Below, in pieces: positions 48,086-58,503 of a DNA stretch of 64,000 bases (position 1 is its first letter; each line of letters begins with the position of its first letter). The translations under genes were made by a program, and so were the position numbers. The DNA comes from Irpex lacteus (taxonomy: Eukaryota > Basidiomycota > Agaricomycetes > Polyporales > Irpicaceae). The stretch is taken from contig MQVO02000002.1 of NCBI GenBank assembly GCA_001986395.2, positions 2,542,001 to 2,606,000 of the forward strand, written 5' to 3'. A model generated the notes under the pieces. The model was not told where the DNA came from. It was given only the letters and a program-made list of their open reading frames with translations, and ran no database searches.

Positions 48086-48860
48086 ATGAAAGGGTCTCAG
48101 CGCGACTTCCTCTACGTCCATAAAATTTGGGGCACCTGTCTCACTGAAGAACAAGCGATTGTGCTGATGCCGAAGCCAGACCCCATCGCTGGGTGGGTTC
48201 CCATGAGTGAGTGGTTATTTGTTCGTGAAGACGTCGAGCATTTTGTTGGCGTACGTCCTGTCTATTTATCTTCTGTTGTCATTGTTCTCACTTCTCACCG
48301 GCTGGCCGCCATCTACTCTGTCATCATTTGCGTTCTAAACACAGCAAAGCGAGCTCAAGGCTTTCTGCGTCTCCTACAACATTGACCTCATCTCCTACGC
48401 GTACCCACCCTCGAAGACACTTGTTTATTGTATGGCCTGCTCCAAGCTCTGCCTCAACACCCGGAGCTTCCTCATCGACCATTGCAACGAGCCCTTCCAT
48501 CTCAAGGCCCTATACGAAACTCATCCGCATAAGGAGGAGTGGCCAGCGGCCGAGCTGGGCCCAAGCGACAGGGTTCCTGTTTCGAAGGAGTTTGAGGAGG
48601 AGAAGAGAAAGAGGGAGGCGGCGTCGAAGCCGGGCGAGGATGAGTTGTGGATGGAGATGGAGGTTGCTGGTGCTCTTGAGAATTACGAGGCGAGGGGTGG
48701 CATGGCGAAACAGCGGGGGAGGGATGTAGTTGGGAGATCGAACGAGAGCAAATTGTGGATGAACGGTGCGGGCAGAGGTTTAGAAGGAGGGGCGACGAAG
48801 ATGGTCGTGAAAGATACTGACATGTTGACGGCAGCTATCAAGAGGATTCAGCTCAAGTAA
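48086..48860 (+). CDS. Hypothetical protein with a Cys-rich patch
   Basis: Not recognised. Exons 48086-48250 and 48345-48860 give 226 residues. Support comes from a consensus intron (GTACGT ... ACAG) that keeps frame, a TATA box at a proper distance, and steady codon use. The N-terminal half is compact (MKGSQRDFLYVHKIWGTCL, GWVPMSEWLFVREDVEHFVG). A cluster VYCMACSKLCLNTRSFLIDH with a following Cys and His could bind a metal. The C-terminal half is charged and probably disordered or helical (EEEKRKREAASKPGEDELW). No signal peptide or membrane segment. Function unknown. Confidence 0.72.
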
Positions 48861-49220
48861 AGGCCCAAATTATGAGTGTTAGTTGAAGAGGCAGTAGCCT
48901 ACTGGTGCATAGGTAATAATGTACTATAGTAATTTTACTCTCGAGAGTCTCTCATTCATATGGATTTTTGCATACTATCGTCGTGCGCAAGTAAATAGAC
49001 TTATTCTGTTCTCCAGAGGGACCGTGCTAGCCAATCACATCGAACCTCGTCCAAGCGCCAAGCGCCACAAGAGTTGAGTTGGCGTTTCTTCCGTCTGAGC
49101 TTCTGACTACCACGGTCAGTGACTGGCCACGACGAAATAGCTATACCATCTCCTTTTTGACACTCACAAACCCTGACTCAAGAGCATCGAAAGAAAAGAA
49201 TAGCCTCACTAAAAGCAAAG
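48861..49220. other. Tandem spacer before CBC2
   Basis: 360 bp with a 3' UTR and the CBC2 promoter. Nothing distinctive. Confidence 0.4.
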
Positions 49221-50159
49221 ATGGCACACGTCGTCCCTTCTCTTGACCAACCTTCTAATTACAAGGACTCCCAAGCCAGGATCGACAGGCAGAAGCAGAA
49301 CGAGCTGTTGGCGAAGTCGACGACTTTGTATGTACGTATATGAGTATTGCTGTGGTTGTTTGAGTGACGGAGAGAGCTAACGAGAGGTTCTACCGGATGC
49401 AGATTGGTAACTTGAGCTTTTACACTACAGAAGAACAGATCTACGAGCTGTTCTCAAAATGCGCGACTCCTGAGGAAGGTGGAGGAATCAAGCGTATTAT
49501 CATGGGGCTTGACCGTAACACAAGGTATGTTCCACTCTCGCTTACGTTTTTGACGTTCGTGTCTAACGGAACTTTGAATGAGTGCAGAACACCATGTGGC
49601 TTCTGTTTCGTCGAGTACTACACACATGCTGAGGCTTTAGCTTGCCTAAGATACATTAGCGGGACGAAGTTGGACGAACGTATCATTCGGTGTGACTTGG
49701 ACTTGGGGTATCGGGAAGGAAGACAGTTCGGACGAGGGAAGAGTGGTGGACAGGTACGTGTTGTTCCTAACCTTTGCATGCTTATACTCATAATACACGT
49801 TTCATTGGTACAGGTAAGAGACGAGCATAGGTCCGACTACGATCCTGGACGTGGTGGATGGGGCGCACAGGCTCAGCGTGCAGAAATTGAGAGAAGGAGA
49901 GAGGTCGAGGAGAGATACATGGACGCTGAGACAGGTCCCGGTGCCGTCGCAGGCGGTGGTGAAGACTGGAAGGCCGCGGAGGGAGCCGAGAACAAGCTCA
50001 AGCGGGGGCGGTCGCCAGAGGACGAGAATGATGCTGAAAATGACAGATCGGTACGTACCTCGTTCTGTATGTGCGCAATTCGCAAAACTTACTTTGGATG
50101 ATCAGGGTGCACGAGCGAGGCTCGATGAAGTTCCAGACCACGACGCAGGACGGATGTAA
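49221..50159 (+). CDS. CBC2: Nuclear cap-binding protein subunit 2 (CBP20)
   Basis: Small subunit of the nuclear cap-binding complex, which holds the m7G cap of new RNAs for splicing and export. Exon 1 encodes [20 protein letters not shown] and ends TTLY; the intron ends GGATGCAG and exon 2 begins [21 protein letters not shown]2 is thus LYIGNLSF and RNP1 is [15 protein letters not shown], after a second intron. The cap-binding C-terminal part follows ([20 protein letters not shown], then [17 protein letters not shown]), with the conserved Arg, Asp and Tyr residues of CBP20. The tail is Glu/Arg-rich and ends [11 protein letters not shown]. Complete. Confidence 0.96.
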
Positions 50160-50274
50160 ATGTGTCTTTGTTCCCCGTAGTGAGAAGATTCGTATTATGA
50201 TTATTCCAGTACTTTATGCTCTAGCAATAATGCCCAACCGTGCGCACGAGATGAAGGAAGTTAACAGTAGCAGT

Positions 50275-51148
50275 TCAGTAGACGATATGCGCTCTGAGTC
50301 GCCATGTTCGATTCTTGTTCGTCTCGTTGAAGTCAGTTTCGTGCAGTTTGCGCACCAGCCGATGAGCTTCCGAAGACGAGGCCAGCCGTACGAGGAACCT
50401 CGCGGTTGCATTCGTGCCGTTACCCGTGATTCTACGATGCCAGGGACAAATTCTTTCAGTACAAACAGTCAGAGTAAGAAGAAGAATAAACTCACGGCTC
50501 GAGCTTCACAACCTCGTCCTCACCATTCGACGTGAGCTTGAAGCTCTTCAACACTCGTCTGACAACTTCGACACTGGCGTACTCTGGCAGACCCGACAAA
50601 CAGACGTTCTTCTCTCCTCCTGAGAGTCTCGCAGATGGTCCCGAACCAAGTACACCGCGATTGGCGGCGTCCGCACGACCTTTCTCCCCGCGTGAGCGAG
50701 TTAGAAACTCGTCGTCCTTGTATGCGTCCATTGAGGCTTTGACCACATTGGCACCAACGTAGTGACCTTCGCGGAACTTTTTGAGGGTGCTGTCGGAGAA
50801 GGAGGGACTGGTGAGGGTTACCCAGGCATTGCCCGTCGTTCTTAGATGCTTGTAGTCAATATCGACTGACGCATCGTACATAGCCAGTTAGTTTACTTTG
50901 TAAGAGCAACTGATACATATGTACGCACCTGATTCCACATTCTCCAATTGTGCTCGCGAGCATAGTCTCCATATGTCTGCCGGCTGAGCAGTTTTGGGGA
51001 CGTTGTGCAGCTGTATGTGACGAGTACGTGTGAAGTCTATGATCACGCTCAGAAACATACACAGAGACACAGCATAATTTTACACACCTGCACGAGCCCT
51101 GCTTCCCCTTACACTCTGAATAGTCCGCTGTACAGTTGTGCTGGCCAT
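50275..51148 (-). CDS. Two-RRM protein with a possible mitochondrial presequence
   Basis: Exon 1 starts at ATG 51148 with MASTTVQRTIQSVRGSRARA, basic and acid-free. An intron whose acceptor is CATAG joins it to DFTRTRHIQLHNVPKTAQPA, the start of an RRM, followed by YKHLRTTGNAWVTLTSPSFS and FREGHYVGANV. A second RRM-like unit has NVCLSGLPEYASVEVVRRVL and, after an intron, NATARFLVRLASSSEAHRLV. It ends RLRAHIVY. Binding to RNA is likely; a mitochondrial role is only suggested by the N-terminus. No ortholog name recognised. Convergent with CBC2, with 115 bp between stops. Junction of the last two exons is approximate. Confidence 0.75.
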
Positions 51149-51902
51149 GTCCGATGCCACAGAGTGTGCTGGAAGCTTGGAGGTCGACCTGTGCGACAAG
51201 TCCGAGGCCAAATCCGTGAGTGATAGGCGCCTCTAGCTTTGTGGCGCTGGGCGCTTTGTATCAGAGCATCGCGCTTTCCCAGTGCTTTCCCAGTGCTTTC
51301 CCATTACACTTCAATTACTTCTCCTCTTCCTCCTTCATCGAACCAACGATAATCGTGAGGATGCACTAGGAGGCGAGCAGCCGCAAAGAAACTGCAGTCT
51401 ACTGTATTGGATGGTAAAGGCTATCACCTTGTGTAAATGGAGGGAAAGTTCGGGACAGACCTAGTCGGGTCTGTCGGGCATTATAGGGAAAGTAACACGC
51501 CCATAGAACCTCTTCGAAATCGTTTGTCACGCTATCGCCCTCCTTCAGCCGTACATCCGACTGACCTTCCCTAGTCCGACGTCATGAGATATCCTCGTAT
51601 CTGACTCAACACAGCGAGCTCACCCGGTCACCGTTGGTCTCGACAATGGCCGTCCATTGAAATGGCTGGCCATCGACGTCACCATCGGTGCCCGGTGTGC
51701 GTTCTTCTCGGCTCTTCATTCCGATACCGACTGTGTCTAGTATCACTGCTGCGAGTATATAAACACCGCCTTTTGGGTCAAGTATCTGCAGCTTCTGCTC
51801 ATACCCACTTTTACCTCATCACATCCAATCCACTCGGCTTTCGAGCCAACAACACCACACTCACATACCCAAGGGCATAGCCTTTCATATCTACCGCCAC
51901 CC
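51149..51902. promoter_or_regulatory. Divergent region with TATA box of the opsin-like gene
   Basis: 754 bp between opposed starts. TATATAAA at 51756-51763 lies 140 bp before the ATG at 51903, and the leader is rich in C and A, typical of a strongly expressed fungal gene. A direct repeat CCCAGTGCTTT occurs twice at about 51279-51300. I saw no clear heat-shock element. Confidence 0.55.
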
Positions 51903-52852
51903 ATGGGAAACCACGCACTCGAGCTTAACCCACCCAATGCCGACTACCACCTGTCCACCAACGGCTCAGATTGGCTGTGGGCAGCCTTCTGTGTTTTCGC
52001 CGCTTCACTTCTTGTCATGGTTGTCTTGAACTTCTTGGTAAGTCACTGGTGTCAATACCCGAGCAGGTTCATATTACTTATACATCGCTCTTTCAGAGAC
52101 CCAAGGGTACTCGTCTCTTCCACGAGATCGCCGTCGTTGTATTGGCTACATCTACCATCGCCTACTTCTCTATGGCTTCTGATCTCGGTTCGACTCCCAT
52201 CCAAGTTGAGTTCCGTGGTGAAGGCACTCGTCAGATCTGGGTAAGTTGTCCATGGGCTTCTACATCTACCGACTGAAGCTAATCACATCCCTTACAGTAT
52301 GTGCGATACATCCAGTGGTTCATAACCTTCCCTCTCCTTCTCCTTGAGCTTCTTCTCGCCACCGGCCTCTCACTTTCCGATATCATGACCACCCTCTACA
52401 TGGGTGTCTTCCTCGTCGTCTCCGGTCTCGTCGGCGCACTCGTACACAGCGACTACAAGTGGGGCTACTACGTCTTCGGCGTAGCCGCTCTCTTCTACGT
52501 CTGGTACGTCCTCCTCTGGCACGCACCACGCACGACATTCGCCGCCGGTGAAACCCTCCGCTCCGGATACCTCGTCAGCGCAGGATACCTCTCCTTCATG
52601 CTCATCACCTACCCGATCGCATGGGCCTGCGCAGAGGGCGGCAACGTCATCTCTGTAACGTCCGAGATGATCTGGTACGGTATCCTTGATATCCTCGCTG
52701 GACCGGTGTTCTTGTTCTTGTTCCTTTGGGAACTCAGGAGCGCGGACTACTCGACGTTCGGATTCCAGAGTGGCAAGTACACCGATCGCGGATCTGCTCT
52801 TGAGAAGGGAACTGTCCCGCCTCAGAACACACCCGCCCCGGTGACCCAGTAA
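51903..52852 (+). CDS. Opsin-related membrane protein lacking the retinal lysine (Hsp30/Mrh1/FDD123-like)
   Basis: Seven-helix plasma-membrane protein of the microbial rhodopsin superfamily; yeast Yro2/Mrh1/Hsp30 relatives respond to heat and acid stress. Exons 51903-52037, 52097-52240 and 52298-52852 give 277 residues. Helix C reads RYIQWFITFPLLLLELLLAT; aligned to bacteriorhodopsin, Asp85 is Gln99 and Asp96 is Glu110. Helix G reads YGILDILAGPVFLFLFLWEL: Asp212 is kept as Asp224 but the Schiff-base Lys216 is Gly228. It therefore cannot bind retinal covalently and is no light-driven pump. The TATA box and clean introns suggest strong expression. Specific role unknown. Confidence 0.9.
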
Positions 52853-53217
52853 ACGGAGAAACTTCACGATAACCTTTCACGACCCGTACGACTATTGCTC
52901 TTTTCAGCATTTCATGAAGGGTACCATCCCCGCTCACGATTACAAGTATTTGGTATAATCGCTCTTTAATACGCCGTTCGCTTTCGCTATCGTTTAATAT
53001 TCCGCAGCTTTTTAATATGTTTTCTATGTTGTATAATCAGTGCTACGCAGATATTTACTTGTGTTGCGCAACTCATGTTGTAGATTCTCTTTGTTGTATT
53101 CTGTAGCTACATACATCCTATTGATTGTACAATCACTTTAAATCACACTCTCTTCTCTACTTATATTCCGCGGAGCCTGACACTTTCTATATCGAAGCTT
53201 ATCCTATCTCTATCACT
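52853..53217. other. Convergent spacer, AT-rich 3' UTRs
   Basis: 365 bp, AT-rich, between converging stops. Nothing further seen. Confidence 0.45.
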
Positions 53218-54358
53218 TCACTTCTTCCGCGCAATAACAGTGTAAGTCTTGTAAGGATACTCAAACTCGCCCTTCTCCTTGTCCGACCACACAAGCCCCT
53301 CGCCCTTCTTCACGATCTCCTTGATATCATCGACGACCTTCTGCTTATCATCCGGAGGCAAAATAGAAATGTAGCTCTTGCTCAATGCGCGGTCCACAGC
53401 AATCTGCTCTGTACCAAGCAGCTCGTACGAGATAACCTTCTCCTCTGGAGCCTCGAAGTTGTCCTTGTAGCCTGGAGTGTCAAAGGCCGCGCGCCAGAGC
53501 TGCAGACGGAACTGGGGGGTGTCCTTTTCGTGGCGTTCGATGCGGTCGCGAAGTTGCGCGACCCATTTGGCTCGCTCACTGGTTGTACAAATGTGGATTA
53601 GCACCGTGGTGTCATCGTGGGAGGGCAACGACAAGTGGAGACCGTGTTGGGGATGTAGTGGATAGAGAACTCACCGGTCTTCCAAGTTCCAGATGAGAGC
53701 GACAATTCCGTTGGGCTTCAACACACGCGCAAACTCTTGCGATGCGGCGTTGTAGTCGGGGCACCAATGGAAAGCCTTCATCATGTGTTCTATCAGCATC
53801 ACATTCTGCGACCACACTCCTCGCCGCTACACGAAGCTACATGACCAATAACAGCACTCACCTGGGCGATGACGACCAAATCGGCCCACTCATCCTCGAT
53901 TCCCGTGGTATCAAACGTCCCATCGGCAACCGACGCACGCGAGTCGTTCACAGTCTTGATGAACTGGTCGCGCATGCCAGCACTGGGCTCGACTGCGCGA
54001 AGCTCCTTGACTGCATCTTTCCAGTCGGGATGGGCGAGCAAGGCGCGTGTGAAGATGCCTGTGCCTGCACCGAGCCTAGAGTACCATAGCATCGATATGA
54101 TCAGTAGCCATGTATGTGCGAGTCTCGATAGTACTCAGAAACACGTACTCGAGGATGTTGAGAGGTGGTGTACCACGGATGGCTTTACGAATGTCGGCGA
54201 GCGCCTCGGGTCGATAAGAGGGACGCGCTCTATCAGATAGAGTTTGTTGGCCACACTCCGAGCGCAAGATCGTGGACTACGTGCCTGTCGTACAGCTCGT
54301 TTGTACCAGCTCCGAAGCCCTGTGCGGCGACCTCGAATACCTTGGGAGTGGAAGTCAT
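53218..54358 (-). CDS. Class I SAM-dependent methyltransferase (type 11 fold)
   Basis: Small-molecule methyltransferase of unknown substrate. Motif I is ILELGAGTGIFTRALL, made by splicing ATCCTCGA to GCTCGGTGCAGG. Then LRAVEPSAGMRDQF (acidic loop), WADLVVIAQ, AFHWC and FARVLKPNGIVALIWNLEDR, the typical motif set of the Tmt1/UbiE-like group. The C-terminus ends FEYPYKTYTVIARKK. The open frame runs back to an ATG at 54448, but a TATAAA box (54453-54448) overlaps that codon. Transcription should start after it, so I place the start at ATG 54358 (MTSTPKVFEVAAQGFG), which fits the family. Four or five introns. Confidence 0.85.
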
Positions 54359-54447
54359 GCTTGTGAAAGAGAAGGCTCGTGTGACGAAGCGGTAGTTGGA
54401 TGTGAACGTGGTGGTTGATGATAATCGACGGAGAGACAAGAGGAGCA

Positions 54448-54453
54448 TTTATA
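54448..54453 (-). promoter_or_regulatory. TATA box of the methyltransferase gene
   Basis: TATAAA on minus, 90 bp before the chosen ATG at 54358. It overlaps a possible upstream ATG and so decides the start. Confidence 0.6.
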
Positions 54454-55171
54454 GGATCCTGTGCGGTACCGCGGTGCAAGGCGTGGGGAAGCGGTGGTTG
54501 ATCAACAGAGTCAAGTCATGCGCCCTGCTAACTATGACTCTCATAGAGAAGATGGAAGTTTGACAAACGGTTGCGAAATAGAAAAGCAACATGACGGAAA
54601 CCTCAACTAGTGCGGTACACCGGCAGCTTATCGGCCGAGTCATCTGCAGCTGGGCGCAAGTAACCCAAAATAACTACAGGCTCAGAGCATTCGAAGCGAT
54701 TCAGAATTTTTGTATAGCAGAGTCGTAAGTTATCTACGATGAAACGGTCTTGTTTGGCCCTCGTGTGCGTAAGAAGTGCTGGAGAAGAGGTGCATAGAGT
54801 AAGGGGGGTGAAGAAACTCGGAGTTAAGTAAATGTGGACACGTACAGTCGAGGTTCATAACCTGTTGCCTAACAGGTTATGAGCCCCGGTTGTCCGCGGC
54901 ACAATCTCGAGGGAAGACTACCTCTTGTACTCAAAAGTCAACAGTTCGGGGTAAGAGACAAGAACGAGCAAGCACTTCTAATCGCTCTTCTTATATACAG
55001 GCTCGCGCCCACGTGACATAATAGCCGCCGTGACGCCATGAATTTCCTTTGCAGTCTCGCGTATCAACCTTTCTTTGCGGTGCTTTGACATTGACCTTCC
55101 CACTGTAATAAATAACGTGAGCCCAAGAACAACCAGGCCCACCATGCTCTTGCCTCTTGACAACACCCGCC
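54454..55171. other. Divergent intergenic region
   Basis: Promoters of the methyltransferase and aprataxin genes. The only structure of note is the inverted repeat at 54855-54882. No open frame has family content. Confidence 0.4.
54855..54882. repeat. Perfect 12-bp inverted repeat with 4-base loop
   Basis: TCATAACCTGTT, GCCT, AACAGGTTATGA. It lies about 290 bp before the aprataxin start and about 400 bp before the methyltransferase TATA box. It could be an operator for a dimeric factor or an extruding hairpin; there is no T run after it, so it does not look like a terminator. Confidence 0.85.
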
Positions 55172-56213
55172 ATGGCCACCGACAACACCGCTGAAGGAAG
55201 ACCACCACCCATCGACCTCCTGCAGCTCCAGAAGTGGGCGAACTTGAACTTCCCGGAGAAGATGATCAAACCTACAGTCTTTCATAGTGCGAACGAGAAC
55301 ACGATTGCTATCAAGGACAAGTTTCCAAAGGCGATTTATCATTGGTTGGTTTTGCCGAGGCCACGGGAGGGTGTTACGCTTGATGACCTGGGTAATTTGA
55401 GGACGTTGTTGGGGAGTCGGTCGAAGGTTGGGAAGGAGCGGGCGAAGGAGGTGCTGCATGCGATGGGTGTACATGCGAAGAGCCTAAGAGACGAGATGAA
55501 GAATGATATGAAGCAGAGGTACAAGTTCGAGTGGGAGGTCTACATTGGGTTTCATGCTCTTCCCTCAATGACGTGAGTACTCGTGCGGAGGAATCTGGGA
55601 AGGCTTGCTAACTTGTCTTGGTAGTCATCTACACCTGCACGTCATTTCTTGCGACTTTCACAACGAGACGTTGAAGACCAAGAAGCACTTCAACTCCTTC
55701 CACCCGAAACATGGTTTTTTCTTGCACTATGACGATGTCATGTCCTGGTTCGAAGCGACGCCCTCCTTCTTCAAAGACGTTCGTTTCATCATTAATATTT
55801 ACATACTTCTTTCACACACACACAAACGGCTGACGTCTCCGTCTCATCCGCAGAAAATATCTAGTCTCAGACCAAGCAACTACGAACACCTCTTAAAGCT
55901 CAACCTCTCCTGCCACCTATGCCCTCAATCATTCCGTAACATGCCGATGCTCAAAGCCCACCTAGAAGCCCATTTCAAGGCCAAGTTCAACGCTGCCCTC
56001 AAAGCCTACGAGCGCGAGAAGAAGATCGCGCAGGCTTCCAAGCCCAGCTCGAAGGCCTCTAGTAGTGCGAGCTCCTCGAAGAAACGGAAGCATGATGGGA
56101 AACCGAGCTCGGTTGCGTCTGCGTCGTCTGGGACCAGCGGCCGCAGCAAGGAGGACAGGAGTTCGGAAGGGAGTGAGAAGCGGAGGAAGACTGGGTCGGA
56201 TGGGAGGAAGTAA
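55172..56213 (+). CDS. HNT3: Aprataxin-like DNA-adenylate hydrolase (HIT plus zinc finger)
   Basis: Removes 5'-AMP from aborted ligation ends during DNA repair. The HIT domain begins near PTVFHSANENTIAIKDKFPK with KAIYHWLVLPR. After an intron comes the catalytic HxHxH as HLHLHVISCDF, followed by LKTKKHFNSFHPKHGFFLH. The C-terminal finger is CHLCPQSFRNMPMLKAHLEA with a final His, the aprataxin C2H2 form. A Ser/Lys-rich tail with KKRKHD and EKRRKT resembles nuclear localisation signals. Three exons. I chose ATG 55172; the frame runs back to a TTG only. An out-of-frame ATG lies at 55144 (see findings). Confidence 0.94.
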
Positions 56214-56678
56214 GATACGCGAACGTGAGGCTTTTGGTAATGTGGTTTTTGTCCTTTTCTCTTTCTTTCTTGCTTTTACCGGAACGCACTCTGGAGACTC
56301 ATCTAATAATCTAATACGTACATCTTTATCAGTCTAGTTCTTTGCAGCATTTGTACAACAGTTACTATCGTTGCTCATTCATTCAGCTTTCAATGTACCA
56401 TATCATCGCCTTTAGTTATAATATATCTTGTACATAGTTAAACGCAATTCTCTCATGCACATACTTACAAAAAGTACTTAGTCTACGCCGCGATTTCAGG
56501 CTCTACGGTCGTATACTAACGAGCAGCCTCGGTGAGGTACTACATGGGCTATATGATGCCTCAATAGTGAGGAGTGCAGCACGGTTCCTGCGACCCCGGA
56601 TCGTCGTCTTCCTCTATGTCAATGCAGTTCTGCTTGTATACCACTACATACACGAATATAGTAGGCTTTTTATCTACA
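56214..56678. other. Convergent spacer
   Basis: 3' UTRs of aprataxin and the DUF6533-type gene. AT-rich, no other feature. Confidence 0.4.
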
Positions 56679-58503
56679 TCACCCTTCGCAGGTTTTGATT
56701 TCAAATTTGTGGGTGAGGTCAAACGTCGTAGCGTGCAGAGTACTGGTGTTGCCGAAGCAATCAGTATCTGGTCTGTAAGTATTAAGTGAATTGTATACTT
56801 GTACCTGCACCATTTCCGTGCCGTGAACCTGAACACTTCCTTCCTCATTCGCCTTGACTGTGTCGACAGACGTGATGACAATTTCAGGCGAGATGTCGTG
56901 TCTATCGGGGTGCTCATGTCGATTGACTCCATGGCCTCCCTCTTCCTCTACGCCAGATTGTAGCAACTCGCCCATGTTACCAATGAATCGGAGGCTGTGA
57001 GACTGACTCGGACTGCCACTGGAACCCCAGGGATTGCTAATTTGTCCAACCTGTCGTAGACTACGGATGAAACGACAAACAATGAGAGGTGGTAGCCTGT
57101 AAATATCTCAATGAGATTAAGATCGTGGTTATCAGAATGCTAGAGCAAACACAAACATGTCAAAGAAAGGCCCCACAACTCCTAAATTGAATAAAACCGG
57201 CTGCACGCTCGAGTCAGTACTAGTATATGAGAGCTTGGAAGCCCACAGCGCAAAAAAGCGTGAAACTTACAACATTTTTCCCAGCCACTTCGAGCGCGTT
57301 TACTATCAGAAGTATTCTGCTGACGCATTACATTATTGGAGGTGAGAGGTAGTGTATGGCAGGCGCACATGAAATATATTGTTCCTGTGAACATGATTAT
57401 TATGAGCAATCATTGAGCCGTGGCTACAAGCAGCTGAGCCACTGTACCGTCACGGACAAGCAGTGTCGCAAGAGGAGCCTTCATATCAAGTTGCTGCGCT
57501 TCGCTATGCAATTTAGCCGTCTTCATCCAGGTGACTACCAGGACAAGCACGTCGCCAATGATCACAGCAATTCGTGAAATCAATGACACTAAACGGGCTG
57601 ACGAGTCAAACCAGGACCAGTAGCTTGGTCGAAGAAGTGTACCCACAACTAAAGAATGAACGGCGTCAGTCGTCCAGGTCATACCAATGATCTGGGAGAC
57701 GTACAATAAAGTGAGACCTGCTGAGACTGAAGTTACCAGCGTGCAGACCTCAAGGTCCACAACCACTTTGTCTGTGGCGTAGTTGAACTGCTTCTACTTG
57801 TAAGTGCCCAAGTCTTGTCATCATAGAGTTACTCACGATATTCGTAGCGAATGGTACGAGGTTCAGCAGGAAAACTAGTCCAGCCATGAAATACCTGCCT
57901 CCTGATAAGGCATATACCCGTACCGAAGAAAACACTGGTACAAGAATCAGGATGTTGATTGTATAGTTGGATATTGGCTAGTGACTTACCCGCGAAACAT
58001 AAAAATTGCAACAAAAAGAAGACGGCCTGTGTATACATATCGAACCTACAGCTATCAGAGCAGTCGGGATGATGTCATTGAAATTGAGAGATTGAAAGCT
58101 AACCACACCTCTATAGTATTTTCAAGCATTAGTTAATATGTGTACTGTTAAAAGCTTATTAAAACAGCCGCACCTTGATAGTTACGGGCGGAGCAAAGCT
58201 GAGAATACTCAGCACAACCGTACTATAGCGTGTGAATGCATATAGCCAGGTCATCATAGTCCACCTCTTGCGCCATATAACATCAATTTCTTCTGATAGG
58301 GTGAGTATGAGCTCGTAGAGAAACAAAACTGGAATGAAAGCATGAGACAGGGGCGGTCGGGAGAAACCACGGGACTTACCATTGGCTGAAGTGTATATCC
58401 AATTGCTTATGAGCCTATGCAGGTGTGATGAGAATTACATAAAGCATAGAGCCAATCCAAACGAAGCAGCGTACTCTTGTTGCAGATCCGAAATGGACGA
58501 CAT
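56679..58503 (-). CDS. DUF6533-type seven-helix membrane protein
   Basis: Member of a large Agaricomycete family of multi-pass proteins without known function. The start is worked out from two small exons, 58503-58475 (MSSISDLQQ) and 58414-58380 (LISNWIYTSAN), which join in frame to LFLYELILTLSEEIDVIWRK, the DUF6533 signature, followed by RWTMMTWLYAFTRYSTVV. Later exons carry VRVYALSGGRYFMAGLVFLL, VCTLVTSVSAGLTLLYVSQI and SARLVSLISRIAVIIGDVLV, with VLVVTWMKTAKLHSEAQ. After further introns come RDGTIYFM and LPPLIVCRFIRSLRQ. The tail (ELLQSGVEEEGGHGVNRHE, SPEIVITSVDTVKANEEGSV) is soluble. Exons between 57100 and 57400 are unsure. A TATAAA on minus at about 59000 is a possible promoter. Confidence 0.78.

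Noticed and set aside
51903..52852. Light-driven proton pump or photosensor
   Set aside because: The retinal Schiff-base lysine is replaced by Gly228.
52370..52867. 165-codon minus-strand open frame
   Set aside because: Antisense to the last exon of the opsin-like gene; charged low-complexity product.
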